Of a stretch of 64,000 nucleotides of DNA, positions 43,965-53,479 are shown in pieces (position 1 is the stretch's first letter; every line of letters begins with the position of its first letter). A model generated the notes under the pieces. It had not been told where the DNA came from and did no database searches. It saw only the letters and a program-made list of their open reading frames with translations. A program made the translations under genes and the position numbers. Source of the DNA: Hyphomonadaceae bacterium UBA7672 (GTDB taxonomy: Bacteria; Pseudomonadota; Alphaproteobacteria; Caulobacterales; Hyphomonadaceae); the NCBI GenBank assembly GCA_002483135.1, contig DLHI01000036.1:62001-126000 (forward strand). Reading direction: 5' to 3'.

Positions 43965-45950
43965 ATGAACGCCGGACGCGTTTATTGGGGTCAGATCCTC
44001 TGCGTGCTCGCGGCTTTCCTCGCGAGCCTGATCATCACGACACAATGGACGGCCGGCGCACTGGGTTACCAGTCGCAACTCGGGACGCCTGATTTCATCC
44101 TGTTTGGCTATCCGCTCTACGCGCCCTGGAAATTCTTCCTCTGGTGGTATGCCTATGACGCCTACGCGCGATCCATCTTCGAGACAGGCGCTCTGTTCTT
44201 CCTTTCTGGCGTGGCTATCTCCGTCGCGACTGCCTTCGGTTTCTCACTCTGGCGGGCGCGGGAGGCCAAGGACTCCGCTACGTATGGCAGCGCCCGCTGG
44301 GCAACTGCGCGCGATGTCCGCAGGCTGGAGCTGACAAATGGCGATGGCGTCGTCCTCGGGGCGCTTGATCGGCAACTTCTCCGACATGACGGCGACGAAC
44401 ATGTACTGGTGATCGCTCCGACCAATACAGGTAAGAGCGTTGGCATATCGCTTCCGACAGGCCTGGTCTGGCGGCATTCTTATCTCGCGCTCGACCTCAA
44501 GGGCGAGAACTGGAGTGTGACCTCCGGACTCCGGAAGGCTTTCGGGCCCGTCTACCGCTTTGCGCCAACAACGGCCGACACGCATCGCTACAACCCACTC
44601 ACACAGATCCGTCGCGGAGAGGCGGAGGTCCGTGATGCGCAGGTCCTGGCTGACATGCTGGTCGATCCAGAAGGCGCACTTCGCGAGCGCAGCCACTGGC
44701 AGCTGCGCGCCTTTGAACTGCTTGTCGCGACGATTCTCTGGACGCTCTATGCAGAGAAACGCAAATCGCTCGCACGCGTCGGCGAGTTGCTGGCCGATCC
44801 GGCCCGCCCTGTGCTCGATCTCTTCGACGAGATGTTGCGTCGCCCCATCAAGGATGGCGCGGCACATCCGGTCGTCGCCGCAGGCGCCCGCCAGCTCCTG
44901 GACATGGCTGATGCAGAGCGCTCGGGCGTTGTCTCGACCGCTCTAGGCTTCCTTGCACTCTATCGTGATCCTATTCTGGCGCGCGCAACAGAGGCCTCCG
45001 ACTTCTCAATCGAAGAGCTGATAACTGGGCCCAGGCCCGTCTCCCTCTATCTGGTTGTCCCGCCCGAAGAGATGTCACGCCTGAAGGCGCTGCTGCGCCT
45101 CATGATCAACCAGATCCTGAAACGCTTGACCGAGATCGCATCGCAGAACACGGACGGACGGCGCGTCCTCCTGATGTTGGATGAGTTTCCCCAGCTGGGC
45201 AAACTGGACTTCTTTGAGCACGCCCTCGCCTACATTCGCGGGTACAGGATCAAGGCCTGTCTGGTCGCGCAGTCGCTGAACCAGCTCGTCCAGACTTATG
45301 GCGAGAACTCCTCCATTCTCGACAACGCGCATGTCCGCGTCGCGTTCGCCTGCAACGACGAACGCACCGCCCGACGCATCTCCGACATGCTGGGCGTCAC
45401 CACTGAGACCCGTGCGCAGATGAACTATGCCGGATCGCGCATGGCGCCGTGGTTGGGACATACCATGGTCTCGCGCCAGGAAGTCCCTCGGCCCTTGCTA
45501 ACGCCGGGGGAAGTGATGCAGCTCCCGCATGCGGACGCGCTGATCCTGACGGGCGGCGCGCCTCCCATACGCGCCAAGAAAGTGCGCTACTTTTCGGAAC
45601 CCGTCTTTCAGGCGCGTCTGCTGCCGCCCTACGCGTCGCCCCGCCATTCAGCCAACGGCCTGCCGACAGCTTGGTCAAATCTGTTCGCGCCCGATACGCC
45701 GCTCTCCCCTCCCCCCAAGCCGACGGCAGCCAAACACACATCCGCGCCGACGCGTGGCCAAAGTCACCAGGCGCTCCAGAACACGTTCGATTTCTCGACC
45801 CCCGTATCGGGTGAAGCAGCGCAAACGAACGCCACGGCCTCAACGTCAGCTGCAAGCCTGTCCGACGATCTAGGCGCGGCGTTCACCGGCCCGACTCTCG
45901 CGGGAACGGTTTTCGCGCTCGATCCCGATCATTTCGACACGGATGTCTGA
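43965..45950 (+). CDS. traG: Type IV coupling protein TraG (VirD4 family)
   Basis: Inner-membrane ATPase that hands the relaxase-DNA complex to the type IV secretion channel. 661 residues with two or three N-terminal membrane helices (about 8-27, 50-65 and 72-95), Walker A APTNTGKSVG (151-160), Walker B VLLMLDEFPQLGKLDFFE (about 400) and a conserved DNA-pump region with FACNDERTARRISDMLG. The last 90 residues are low-complexity, Pro/Ser/Thr-rich. First gene of the transfer operon; its stop is five bases before copG. Confidence 0.95.
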   Translation: MNAGRVYWGQILCVLAAFLASLIITTQWTAGALGYQSQLGTPDFILFGYPLYAPWKFFLWWYAYDAYARSIFETGALFFLSGVAISVATAFGFSLWRAREAKDSATYGSARWATARDVRRLELTNGDGVVLGALDRQLLRHDGDEHVLVIAPTNTGKSVGISLPTGLVWRHSYLALDLKGENWSVTSGLRKAFGPVYRFAPTTADTHRYNPLTQIRRGEAEVRDAQVLADMLVDPEGALRERSHWQLRAFELLVATILWTLYAEKRKSLARVGELLADPARPVLDLFDEMLRRPIKDGAAHPVVAAGARQLLDMADAERSGVVSTALGFLALYRDPILARATEASDFSIEELITGPRPVSLYLVVPPEEMSRLKALLRLMINQILKRLTEIASQNTDGRRVLLMLDEFPQLGKLDFFEHALAYIRGYRIKACLVAQSLNQLVQTYGENSSILDNAHVRVAFACNDERTARRISDMLGVTTETRAQMNYAGSRMAPWLGHTMVSRQEVPRPLLTPGEVMQLPHADALILTGGAPPIRAKKVRYFSEPVFQARLLPPYASPRHSANGLPTAWSNLFAPDTPLSPPPKPTAAKHTSAPTRGQSHQALQNTFDFSTPVSGEAAQTNATASTSAASLSDDLGAAFTGPTLAGTVFALDPDHFDTDV

Positions 45951-45955
45951 TCGTC

Positions 45956-46402
45956 GTGTCACGCGCAAAGATAACCGCCTACATCAACCAGGATCTCGTC
46001 GCTGCTATGCGGCGTCTGGCCGTCCAGCAGGATCGCAGTTCTTCTGACGTGCTGGAAGACGCCGTCCATCGCTTCTTCGATGCGACGCGGCGGGAGGGCG
46101 AGCATCATGCGCTGATGGCGCGCCTCGACCGGATCATGGCGCGGCTTGCCTTGATTGAGCATGGTCAGGAGACACTGTTCGAACTGACGGCGCACACGAC
46201 GCGCTTCGTGATGAGCGTCTCGCCTGACATCCCCGAGATGGACAAGGCGGACGTGAATGCGCGCGGATCGGAGCGCTTCCGCAATGTCATCGCGGCGATG
46301 GTTGCCAAGCTGCGGACCGGCCGCAGCATCCTGCGCGACCAGTTTGGTCCGACCAGCGCGCCTACCACGGCCGACTCCAGTATGGGAGCGGCTGCCGAAT
46401 GA
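45956..46402 (+). CDS. CopG-type ribbon-helix-helix protein
   Basis: 148 residues, GTG start five bases after traG. The N-terminal RHH motif is ITAYINQDLVAAMRRLAVQQDRSSSDVLEDAV (given in part: ITAYINQDLVAAMRRL), a short DNA-binding fold, followed by a helical tail. Proteins of this sort are standard between traG and trbB in alphaproteobacterial elements. It probably represses the trb operon or acts in transfer-origin binding. Its stop overlaps the trbB start (ATGA). Confidence 0.85.
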   Translation: MSRAKITAYINQDLVAAMRRLAVQQDRSSSDVLEDAVHRFFDATRREGEHHALMARLDRIMARLALIEHGQETLFELTAHTTRFVMSVSPDIPEMDKADVNARGSERFRNVIAAMVAKLRTGRSILRDQFGPTSAPTTADSSMGAAAE

Positions 46403-47439
46403 GCAACGCATTTCCTCAACACGACGCGTCGCGTGGCCATGATGCCTCCCGCGGTCTGGCCATGCTCACGACGGCGCTCGGACCATCGATCGCTGCCATG
46501 CTGGAGGCGGCCGACACGATCGAAGTCATCGCGAACCCCGATGGCCGTCTCTGGTTCGAACAGGTCGGCAAGGGTCGAGTCGCCACACCGCATCGGCTTG
46601 AAGCGAGCGAGACCGAACGGGTCATCCGTCTCGTCGCCACGCTTACCGGCGCCGAGGTCAATCGCGACACGCCGATCGTGTCTGCCGAACTCCCACCGCG
46701 CGGCGAGCGGTTCGAAGGCGTCCTGCCACCGGTGTCACGCGCGCCGTGCTTTGCCATCCGTAAACCTGCATCGCGCGTGTTCACGCTGGATGAGTATCAA
46801 TCCTCAGGCGTCATCACCCCTGAACAGGTAGCCACCCTGCGCGCGGCCATCCACAGCCACGCCAACATCATGGTCGCGGGCGGTACGGGCTCAGGCAAGA
46901 CAACGCTAGCCAATGCCCTGCTCCATGAGATCGCCCAGCTCGGTGAGCGTGTGGTCATTCTCGAAGATACGCGCGAGTTGCAGTGTGCAGCGGAGGATGT
47001 GGTCGCTCTGCGGACGCAGCCCGGATCGGTCTCCCTGTCGGACCTGGTGAGATCCACCCTTCGGCTTCGGCCTGATCGCATTGTGGTCGGCGAAGTGCGG
47101 GGTCCTGAAGCCCTCGACCTCCTCAAGGCTTGGAACACGGGTCATCCCGGCGGCATCGCGACGCTTCACGCCAACTCCGCACAGGCGGCCCTGTCCCGGC
47201 TGGAACAACTCACCATGGAAGTCTGCGAGACACCGCCCCGGGCGCTGATCGCGGAAGCCATCGATCTCATCGTCTTTGTGGAGCGCGGCGGACCCGCCGG
47301 CCGCCGCATCCCGGAAATCCTCGCGCCCAAGGGTCTGCCCCTTCAAGCGCCGGACCACATCGCACCCCAGCCCGGGGCGCGAGGCGCAAACGCGCCTGAA
47401 CCTGGCAAAAATGAACCCACCAACAGGAGTGAACCATGA
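46399..47439 (+). CDS. trbB: Conjugation ATPase TrbB (VirB11 family)
   Basis: Hexameric secretion ATPase of 346 residues for mating-pair formation. Walker A GGTGSGKTT (161-169), Asp box VVILEDTRELQC, Walker B-type RPDRIVVGEVRGPEALDLLKAWNTGH and the His box GGIATLHANSA are all present. The C-terminal 40 residues are Pro-rich. Overlaps copG and trbC by four bases each. Confidence 0.95.
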   Translation: MSNAFPQHDASRGHDASRGLAMLTTALGPSIAAMLEAADTIEVIANPDGRLWFEQVGKGRVATPHRLEASETERVIRLVATLTGAEVNRDTPIVSAELPPRGERFEGVLPPVSRAPCFAIRKPASRVFTLDEYQSSGVITPEQVATLRAAIHSHANIMVAGGTGSGKTTLANALLHEIAQLGERVVILEDTRELQCAAEDVVALRTQPGSVSLSDLVRSTLRLRPDRIVVGEVRGPEALDLLKAWNTGHPGGIATLHANSAQAALSRLEQLTMEVCETPPRALIAEAIDLIVFVERGGPAGRRIPEILAPKGLPLQAPDHIAPQPGARGANAPEPGKNEPTNRSEP

Positions 47440-47768
47440 GACTGACCAAGACGCTGCGCGCAATGGTGCGCGCAGCAACCCTCGGCGCCACCGCCGTTCT
47501 CGTCAGCGGGGCCGCACACGCAGCCACCGCTGGCGGCGGCATGCCGTGGGAAGGCCCGCTAACGGCGGTGCTGGATTCCATCACAGGGCCGGTCGCGCGG
47601 ATCGTCGCCATCCTGATCATCGTCGCAACCGGCCTCACGCTGGCGTTCGGCGATGTCGGCCAGGGCTTCAAGAAGCTGCTGCAGATCCTGTTCGGTCTCG
47701 CCATCGCGTTCGCTGCGGCGAGCTTCTTCCTGCCGTTGGTTGGCGGCGGCGGCGCGGTGATCCCGTAA
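47436..47768 (+). CDS. trbC: Conjugative pilin TrbC (VirB2 family)
   Basis: Major pilin precursor of 110 residues: a long signal region ending at AHAATAGG (about residue 31), a hydrophobic helix (ARIVAILIIVATGLTLAFGD), a basic loop GQGFKKLLQ and a second helix ending PLVGGGGAVIP. The size and two-helix layout match VirB2/TrbC pilins, which TraF processes. The start overlaps trbB by four bases. Confidence 0.92.
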   Translation: MRLTKTLRAMVRAATLGATAVLVSGAAHAATAGGGMPWEGPLTAVLDSITGPVARIVAILIIVATGLTLAFGDVGQGFKKLLQILFGLAIAFAAASFFLPLVGGGGAVIP

Positions 47769-47781
47769 AGGACAAGCTTGC

Positions 47782-48048
47782 ATGCGTGATCCCCGCGATG
47801 TTCCTGGATTTGTGGCGCCCGTCCGGCAGGCTTTGACCCAACCCCTCCTCATGGGCGGCGCCCCCCGGTCCTACGCCATCCTCAACGGCACCCTGGCGGC
47901 GATTGTCGCCTTTGCCGGGGCCCTCCTCCCGGGGCTGATCCTGGGCATCGCGGGGCATGTGCTCGGCGTCATCCTGGCCCGGCGCGATCCCGACGCCGTC
48001 GAAGTGATGAGTCGCGCCATGCGCATTCCCACCCATCTCGAGACATGA
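47782..48048 (+). CDS. trbD: TrbD (VirB3 family) inner-membrane component
   Basis: 88 residues with one long or two close hydrophobic segments (about 30-65) and a start RDPRDVPGFVAPVRQALTQP that is typical of TrbD/VirB3. It helps anchor the pilus to the channel. It lies 13 bases after trbC and 51 before trbE. Confidence 0.9.
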   Translation: MRDPRDVPGFVAPVRQALTQPLLMGGAPRSYAILNGTLAAIVAFAGALLPGLILGIAGHVLGVILARRDPDAVEVMSRAMRIPTHLET

Positions 48049-48099
48049 GCGCCTCGAGAGCTGACGCTTCACACGGATTTACCCCCAACGGATTTTAAC

Positions 48100-50625
48100 A
48101 TGTTCTCGCTTGCCCCCTACGCTCATACGCCCAATCGCCTTGAGGATTACCTTCCCTGGGCAATGCTGGTTGCGCCCGGAATTGTCCTCAACAAGGATGG
48201 CTCGTTCCAGGCGACAGCCCGATTCCGCGGGCCTGACGTGCGCTCGTCGACGCCAGAAGAGCTGGTCGCGTTCACGGCGCGCGCCAACAATGTGTTCCGG
48301 CGCCTGGGGCATGGCTGGGCCGTCTATATCGAGGCGGATCGCCGCGAGATCACGGACTATCCTGATGGCGCGTTCGAGGATGATCTCTCGCGTCTCATAG
48401 ATTCGGAGCGCGCCGCCCAGTTCGAGCAGGCGGGCGCACAGTTCGAGACGGTCCATCACCTGACCCTGCAGTGGACGCCTCCACCCGATGCACACGCCAA
48501 GGCGTCGGCCTTCTTCTTCGAGATCGACCAGAAAAAGCCGGCGTCTGCTCCAGCCCCAAGGCGGACCCGGCAGACGCGGTCAACGGACAAGTTAGCGAAC
48601 AGGGGCGCGCTCGACCGTCGTGTCGCCCGCGAAGCTGTGGAGACGTTCCAGCGCAGCGTCGCCCAGGCGTTTGGCATGTTCGAGGGCGTCGTCGCCGAGT
48701 TCCAAAGGCTGAGCGATGACGAGACGCTGTCCTACCTGAAGCGCCAGGTCTCGCCGCGCGCCACGAATTTGCGCGCGCCGACAAGTGCGGCCTTCCTCGA
48801 TTGTCTCCTATGCGACGCCCCGCTTGTGGGCGGCATCGCACCGATGCTGGGGAACAGGCACCTGCGAGTTCTCACCATCAAAGGGTTCCCGCCATTCACA
48901 CATCCGGGCGTGCTCGATGATCTCAGCGCCTCGGCCATGCCGTGGCGCTGGATGACGCGGTTCGTCTGCCTCGGTCGCGAGGAGGCCGAACGCGAACTCG
49001 TAAAATGGCGCAGGCTCTGGTTTGCCAAGCACAAGTCGATGGGCGCGCTCATCAAGGAGATGCTGACCAAAGAGGCGGCGACGTTCGCCAATCCCGACGC
49101 CATCGCCAAGTCCGAAGAGGTCGATGAAGCCTTGGCTGAACTCGGCTCCGAACTGATCGGGTTCGGGTTCCTGACGTCGACGCTGGTTGTCCTGGGCGCG
49201 ACAGCCGAAGAGACCGACGAGAAGCTGCGTACTGCCGAGCGCATCATTGCTTCGCGCGGATTTGTGACCATCGCGGAAAGTCTCAACGCGGTGGAGGCCT
49301 GGCTCTCAAGTCTTGCGGGTCACGCTTACGCCAATGTGCGTCACCCGATGGTCTCCACCCTCAACCTCTCCCACATCGCCCCGCTCTCGACCGCGTGGGC
49401 GGGGGACGCACGTAACCGGCATCTCGATGCCCCCGCCCTTGCCGTTGCCCGCACGGATGGCTCAACTCCCTTCCGGCTGGATCTCCATGTCGGCGATGTC
49501 GGTCACACCATGGTTGTGGGCCCGACCGGCGCGGGCAAGTCAGTGCTGCTCTCTTTCCTTGCCCTGCAATGGCGCCGCTTTGCCGGCTCAAAAGTGTTTG
49601 TGTTCGACAAGGGCGGTTCGGCGCGCGCGGCCCTGCTCGGCATGGGCGGGACCGCAATCGATCTTGGCGGCAATGGCGTTGCGGCCTTCCAGCCGCTGGC
49701 CCGCATCGACTTGCCCCAAGGCCGCGCTGACGCTCTCAACTGGGTGATGACGCTTCTGGCTCAGGAGGGCCTTGCCGATACCCCGGAGGTCAAGGAGCCG
49801 GTCTGGTCGGCGCTGGGCAGCCTGATGTCCGCCCCGCCCGAGCAGCGACATCTCACGGGTTTGCGGCTCCTGGTCCAGAATGCGGCGGTGCAAGCAGCCC
49901 TCCAGCCTTACACGCAAGAGGGCGCTATGGGGGGCGTGTTCGATGGGGCGGAAGACCGTCTCACTCTCTCCGACCTTGTCCTGTTCGAGATGGAAGAGAT
50001 CATGGCGCGGCCCAAGGCGGCGGCGCCCGCGCTCCTTCACCTGTTCGACCGGCTGGAGGAGCAGTTCGATGGCAGCCCCAGCCTGCTCATTCTCGATGAG
50101 GCCTGGCTGTTCCTCGATTCGCCGATCTTCGCGGCCCGCATCCGCGAATGGCTCAAGACCCTTCGCAAGAAGAATGTGGCGGTGGTGTTTGCAACCCAGT
50201 CGCTGGCGGACATTGCGACCAGCAGCATTGCGCCGGCCCTGATCGAGAGCTGTTCGACCCGGATCTACCTGCCGAACGAGCGCGCGTTCGAGCCACAGCA
50301 GCGGCAGGCTTATGAACGGTTCGGGCTCAACGAGACCGAGATCGATCTGATCGCAACCGCCCAGCGCAAGCGCCACTACTACTATGCGAGTCCCAAGGGC
50401 CGCCGCCTATTCGAACTGGCGCTTGGTCCGGTGTCGCTGGCGTTCTGCACGGCCTCCGACCCCGACGCCCGCGCCACGATCGCAGCCCTTGAGCGGCAAG
50501 CCTCCTCAACACCGTTCTGGCGCAGGTTCCTGCGCGCCCGCCAGCTCGGCTGGGTGCTCGACGCAATCGATGCGCCCGAACGCAATGCCGCCACTTCCCC
50601 TCACCGCGCCCTGGAGACCGTCTGA
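48100..50625 (+). CDS. trbE: Conjugation ATPase TrbE (VirB4 family)
   Basis: Largest transfer ATPase, 841 residues. The N-terminal CagE/TrbE domain (about 1-430) leads to an ATPase domain with Walker A VVGPTGAGKSVLLSFLA (about 470-486) and Walker B SLLILDEAWLFLDSPIF (about 660-676), followed by VVFATQSLADIATSS. It powers pilus assembly and substrate transfer on the cytoplasmic face of the membrane. Its stop overlaps the start of trbJ by one base (TGATG). Confidence 0.95.
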   Translation: MFSLAPYAHTPNRLEDYLPWAMLVAPGIVLNKDGSFQATARFRGPDVRSSTPEELVAFTARANNVFRRLGHGWAVYIEADRREITDYPDGAFEDDLSRLIDSERAAQFEQAGAQFETVHHLTLQWTPPPDAHAKASAFFFEIDQKKPASAPAPRRTRQTRSTDKLANRGALDRRVAREAVETFQRSVAQAFGMFEGVVAEFQRLSDDETLSYLKRQVSPRATNLRAPTSAAFLDCLLCDAPLVGGIAPMLGNRHLRVLTIKGFPPFTHPGVLDDLSASAMPWRWMTRFVCLGREEAERELVKWRRLWFAKHKSMGALIKEMLTKEAATFANPDAIAKSEEVDEALAELGSELIGFGFLTSTLVVLGATAEETDEKLRTAERIIASRGFVTIAESLNAVEAWLSSLAGHAYANVRHPMVSTLNLSHIAPLSTAWAGDARNRHLDAPALAVARTDGSTPFRLDLHVGDVGHTMVVGPTGAGKSVLLSFLALQWRRFAGSKVFVFDKGGSARAALLGMGGTAIDLGGNGVAAFQPLARIDLPQGRADALNWVMTLLAQEGLADTPEVKEPVWSALGSLMSAPPEQRHLTGLRLLVQNAAVQAALQPYTQEGAMGGVFDGAEDRLTLSDLVLFEMEEIMARPKAAAPALLHLFDRLEEQFDGSPSLLILDEAWLFLDSPIFAARIREWLKTLRKKNVAVVFATQSLADIATSSIAPALIESCSTRIYLPNERAFEPQQRQAYERFGLNETEIDLIATAQRKRHYYYASPKGRRLFELALGPVSLAFCTASDPDARATIAALERQASSTPFWRRFLRARQLGWVLDAIDAPERNAATSPHRALETV

Positions 50626-51365
50626 TGTACCGACCTACACTCATCCGCATCTTCCGCTTGATGCTTGCCTCTGTGGCCCTTGTCTCTCCGCTACAACCCC
50701 CCGCCCAGGCGCAGCTTACCGTCTTCGACCCGTCCAACCTGATCCAGAATGCGCTCAACGCGACGCGCGCGCTGGAGCAGATCCGCAACCAGGTGCTGCA
50801 GATCACCAACCAGATCCGTCAGCTGGAGAATGACGCGAAGAACCTCACCAGCCTCGGGCGCACCTTTGCGCCTGAGCTCATGAGCCAGCTCGACCAGCTC
50901 GACCAGCTCATCAATGCGGCGCGTGGACTGGCGCTTAAAGTGAATGAGACACGGACAGCGCTCGAGACGCTCTATACCGGCGATTATCGCAACACGGATG
51001 TTGCCAGCCGCGCCCGCTCGGCTGCCCAGCAGATGGACAATGCCCGCTCGGCGCTTCAGGCCTCCCTGCTCCTGCAAGCGCAGACGACCGAACAGCTTCG
51101 CAGCGACCGGCGCATCCTGAGCACGCTGGCGGATGCAAGCGCCAACGCCACCGGCGCGCTGTCGGCGCAGCAGGCCACCAACGAGATCCTGTCGCTGCAG
51201 GCCCAGCAGGCGATGCGGCTGCAGGCGCTGCTGGTGGCGCAGTCGCGCGCCGAAGCACTGGAGCGCGCCCGCGAGATGGAAGTGCTCGCTCAGGCGCGCG
51301 CCCAGCATGCGCACTTCTTCTCTGGCGCGCGCTCCGCACACCCAGAAGCCCCGCCCTGGCCCTGA
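50625..51365 (+). CDS. trbJ: TrbJ (VirB5 family) pilus-tip protein
   Basis: 246 residues with a signal peptide ending at PAQAQLTV (about residue 28) and long helices rich in Gln and Leu (QIRNQVLQITNQIRQLENDA), the typical TrbJ pattern. It is thought to be a minor, tip-located pilin. Only 57 bases separate it from trbL, so the entry-exclusion gene trbK, which lies here in IncP plasmids, is absent. Confidence 0.92.
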   Translation: MYRPTLIRIFRLMLASVALVSPLQPPAQAQLTVFDPSNLIQNALNATRALEQIRNQVLQITNQIRQLENDAKNLTSLGRTFAPELMSQLDQLDQLINAARGLALKVNETRTALETLYTGDYRNTDVASRARSAAQQMDNARSALQASLLLQAQTTEQLRSDRRILSTLADASANATGALSAQQATNEILSLQAQQAMRLQALLVAQSRAEALERAREMEVLAQARAQHAHFFSGARSAHPEAPPWP

Positions 51366-51422
51366 GACCGCAGATCCACGCCCCTCCCACACTCGCAGCC
51401 ATCCTCACCAGAGCCACGCGCC

Positions 51423-52775
51423 ATGAACGACTTCTCGGCCATTGACGGGTTTCTGACCACGTTCATCACCTACATCGATTCAGGCTTCGGCCTGATCTCG
51501 GGGGATGTGACGTCCCTTGCGGCGATCCTGATCGTCATCGATGTGACGCTGGCGGCGCTGTTCTGGGCTTGGGGAGCGCAAAACGACATCCTCCAGAGTC
51601 TCGTCAAGAAGACGCTCTATGTCGGCGCGTTCGCCTTCATCTTCGGCAATTTCGCCACGCTGTCGACGATCGTTTTCGATAGTTTTGCGGCCCTTGGATT
51701 GAACGCGTCAGCTGCAACGCTTGCGCCCGCCGACCTCCTCAAACCCGGGCTGGTTGCAGCCGAGGGACTTTCCGCTTCCCAGCCGATCTTCGATCATATT
51801 GGCACGATTGCGCCGGGTCCGTTCGAGTTCTTCGGCAACCTCACGGAAGTCATCCTGCTATGCTTGGGCGGCATCATCGTCATCGCGGCGTTCTTTGTCC
51901 TGTCGATCCAGCTGTTCGTATTGGTGGTCGAATTCAAGATCACGACGCTGGCGGGCTTTGTGCTGGTGCCGTTCGCGTTCTGGAAGCAGACGACGTTCCT
52001 GGCCGAGCGCGTGCTGGGGAACGTCATTTCTTCGGGCATCAAGGTGCTGGTGATCGCAGTGGTGATCGGCATCGGGTCGGGCATGTTCTCGACGCTCCGG
52101 ACCGCCCTGTCGCCTGACGACATGACGATCGAGCAGGCGTTCTCGGTTGTTCTTGGCTCCCTTACTTTGATGGGCCTCGCCATCTTCTGCCCGCGCATAG
52201 CAGCCGGTCTCGTCTCTGGCGCGCCGCAGCTTTCAGCGGGCGCGGCCGCCGGAACGATGCTGGGCGTCGGGGGTGCTGCGGCGGGGGCGTTCACCGCAGC
52301 GCGTGCTGGCGCCGGCGCCGCTGTTGGCGCCACGCGCGCAGCGAGCAATGGCTCGGCGTCAGCGGCCGGAGGTCTCCGCGCGGCAACCGCGCTGGGCGCA
52401 ATGCGCACCGGCCTCTCCGGTCCGATCGCTGCGCCGCTCAATGCTGCGGTGGGACTTGGCGCGTCGGCGGCTGGCGGTCTCGGCCAGGCGGCAGGCCGTG
52501 TCGCCGGTCACTTCCGAGCGCGCGGGACGGCAGGTCAGCGCGCTGTTGCTGGCGCGGCGGGTGCAATCACACCGCCGCCCACTTCCGCGCCAACGTCAGC
52601 ATCCGCAACTCCATCATCCAGTACGTCGTCCGCCACATCCGGCCAACCGGCCTGGGCCAACCGGTTCAAGCGCACGCAGGCGATCCGGGAGGGCGTGCTG
52701 GTTGCCGCTCACACGCTGAACGCCGGTGACGGCGGCGGCGCTTCTGAAGGCCCCAATCTCAAGCAGAGGGACTAA
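51423..52775 (+). CDS. trbL: TrbL (VirB6 family) polytopic channel protein
   Basis: 450 residues. The first 270 hold six or seven hydrophobic segments of the inner-membrane channel (for instance LAAILIVIDVTLAALFWAWG and EVILLCLGGIIVIAAFFVLS). The last 180 residues are Ala/Gly/Ser/Thr-rich and of low complexity, as in many alphaproteobacterial TrbL proteins. It forms part of the inner-membrane platform. Confidence 0.93.
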   Translation: MNDFSAIDGFLTTFITYIDSGFGLISGDVTSLAAILIVIDVTLAALFWAWGAQNDILQSLVKKTLYVGAFAFIFGNFATLSTIVFDSFAALGLNASAATLAPADLLKPGLVAAEGLSASQPIFDHIGTIAPGPFEFFGNLTEVILLCLGGIIVIAAFFVLSIQLFVLVVEFKITTLAGFVLVPFAFWKQTTFLAERVLGNVISSGIKVLVIAVVIGIGSGMFSTLRTALSPDDMTIEQAFSVVLGSLTLMGLAIFCPRIAAGLVSGAPQLSAGAAAGTMLGVGGAAAGAFTAARAGAGAAVGATRAASNGSASAAGGLRAATALGAMRTGLSGPIAAPLNAAVGLGASAAGGLGQAAGRVAGHFRARGTAGQRAVAGAAGAITPPPTSAPTSASATPSSSTSSATSGQPAWANRFKRTQAIREGVLVAAHTLNAGDGGGASEGPNLKQRD

Positions 52776-52777
52776 TC

Positions 52778-53479
52778 ATGTTCACCGCAACTTCGTCTGG
52801 CCGGGGGCGATCCTCGCGTCTTGGCCGGGCACCCGAACCCGACACGCCCTACCGGCAGGCCCAGCAGCTCTGGGACAATCGCATGGGCTCATCGCTTGCC
52901 CATGCCCGCACCTGGCGGACAGCAGCGTTTGCAAGCCTCGCGCTTGCAGGCGCGATGGCGGCAGGCGTGGTGGTGCTGGCCCTGCGCCCCGCAGCCGTCC
53001 CGTTCGTGATCGAAGCGAACGAGACAGGCGAAGCGAGGCTCGTAGGCCCCGCAACGTCGGCCTACGTGCCGAGCGACGCCCAGCTGTCCTGGCATCTGGC
53101 CCGGTTCATCGAGATGATCCGCGGCCTACCCTCAGATGCCATCGTGGTCCGCCAGAACTGGCTGCGCGCCTATGACTGGACCACGCAGGGCGGCGCGCAG
53201 GTTCTGAACGCCATGGCGAAGGAGGACGATCCGTTCGCCAAGGTCGGCAAGCGGACGGTTGCGGTCGAGGTGATCTCGGTCGTGCGCGCTTCCCCGGACA
53301 GTTTTCAGCTGCGCTGGCGCGAGAGCACATATGCCAGCGGTACGCTGATTGATGTTGAGCGCTATTCCGGCGTCGCCAGCATCGTGATTGCGCCGTCCTC
53401 CTCACCCGAGCAGCTCGCGAAGAACCCGCTCGGTCTTTACGTCCACGCCTTCAACTGGTCACGGGATCTCCAGCAATGA
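52778..53479 (+). CDS. trbF: TrbF (VirB8 family)
   Basis: 233 residues: a cytoplasmic start with NPYRQAQQLWDNRMGSS-like sequence (TPYRQAQQLWDNRMGSSLAH), one membrane helix (about 48-68), and a periplasmic VirB8 domain with SWHLARFIEMIRGLPSD. It is a bitopic assembly factor of the channel. Overlaps trbG by four bases. Confidence 0.93.
   Translation: MFTATSSGRGRSSRLGRAPEPDTPYRQAQQLWDNRMGSSLAHARTWRTAAFASLALAGAMAAGVVVLALRPAAVPFVIEANETGEARLVGPATSAYVPSDAQLSWHLARFIEMIRGLPSDAIVVRQNWLRAYDWTTQGGAQVLNAMAKEDDPFAKVGKRTVAVEVISVVRASPDSFQLRWRESTYASGTLIDVERYSGVASIVIAPSSSPEQLAKNPLGLYVHAFNWSRDLQQ

Noticed and set aside
43702..44078. Open frames on both strands upstream of traG, considered as relaxase remnants
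   Set aside because: None of the six frames shows relaxase motifs such as a tyrosine-centred or three-His pattern.
47276..47836. 186-codon frame overlapping trbB and trbC
   Set aside because: Shadow of two well-supported transfer genes in another frame.
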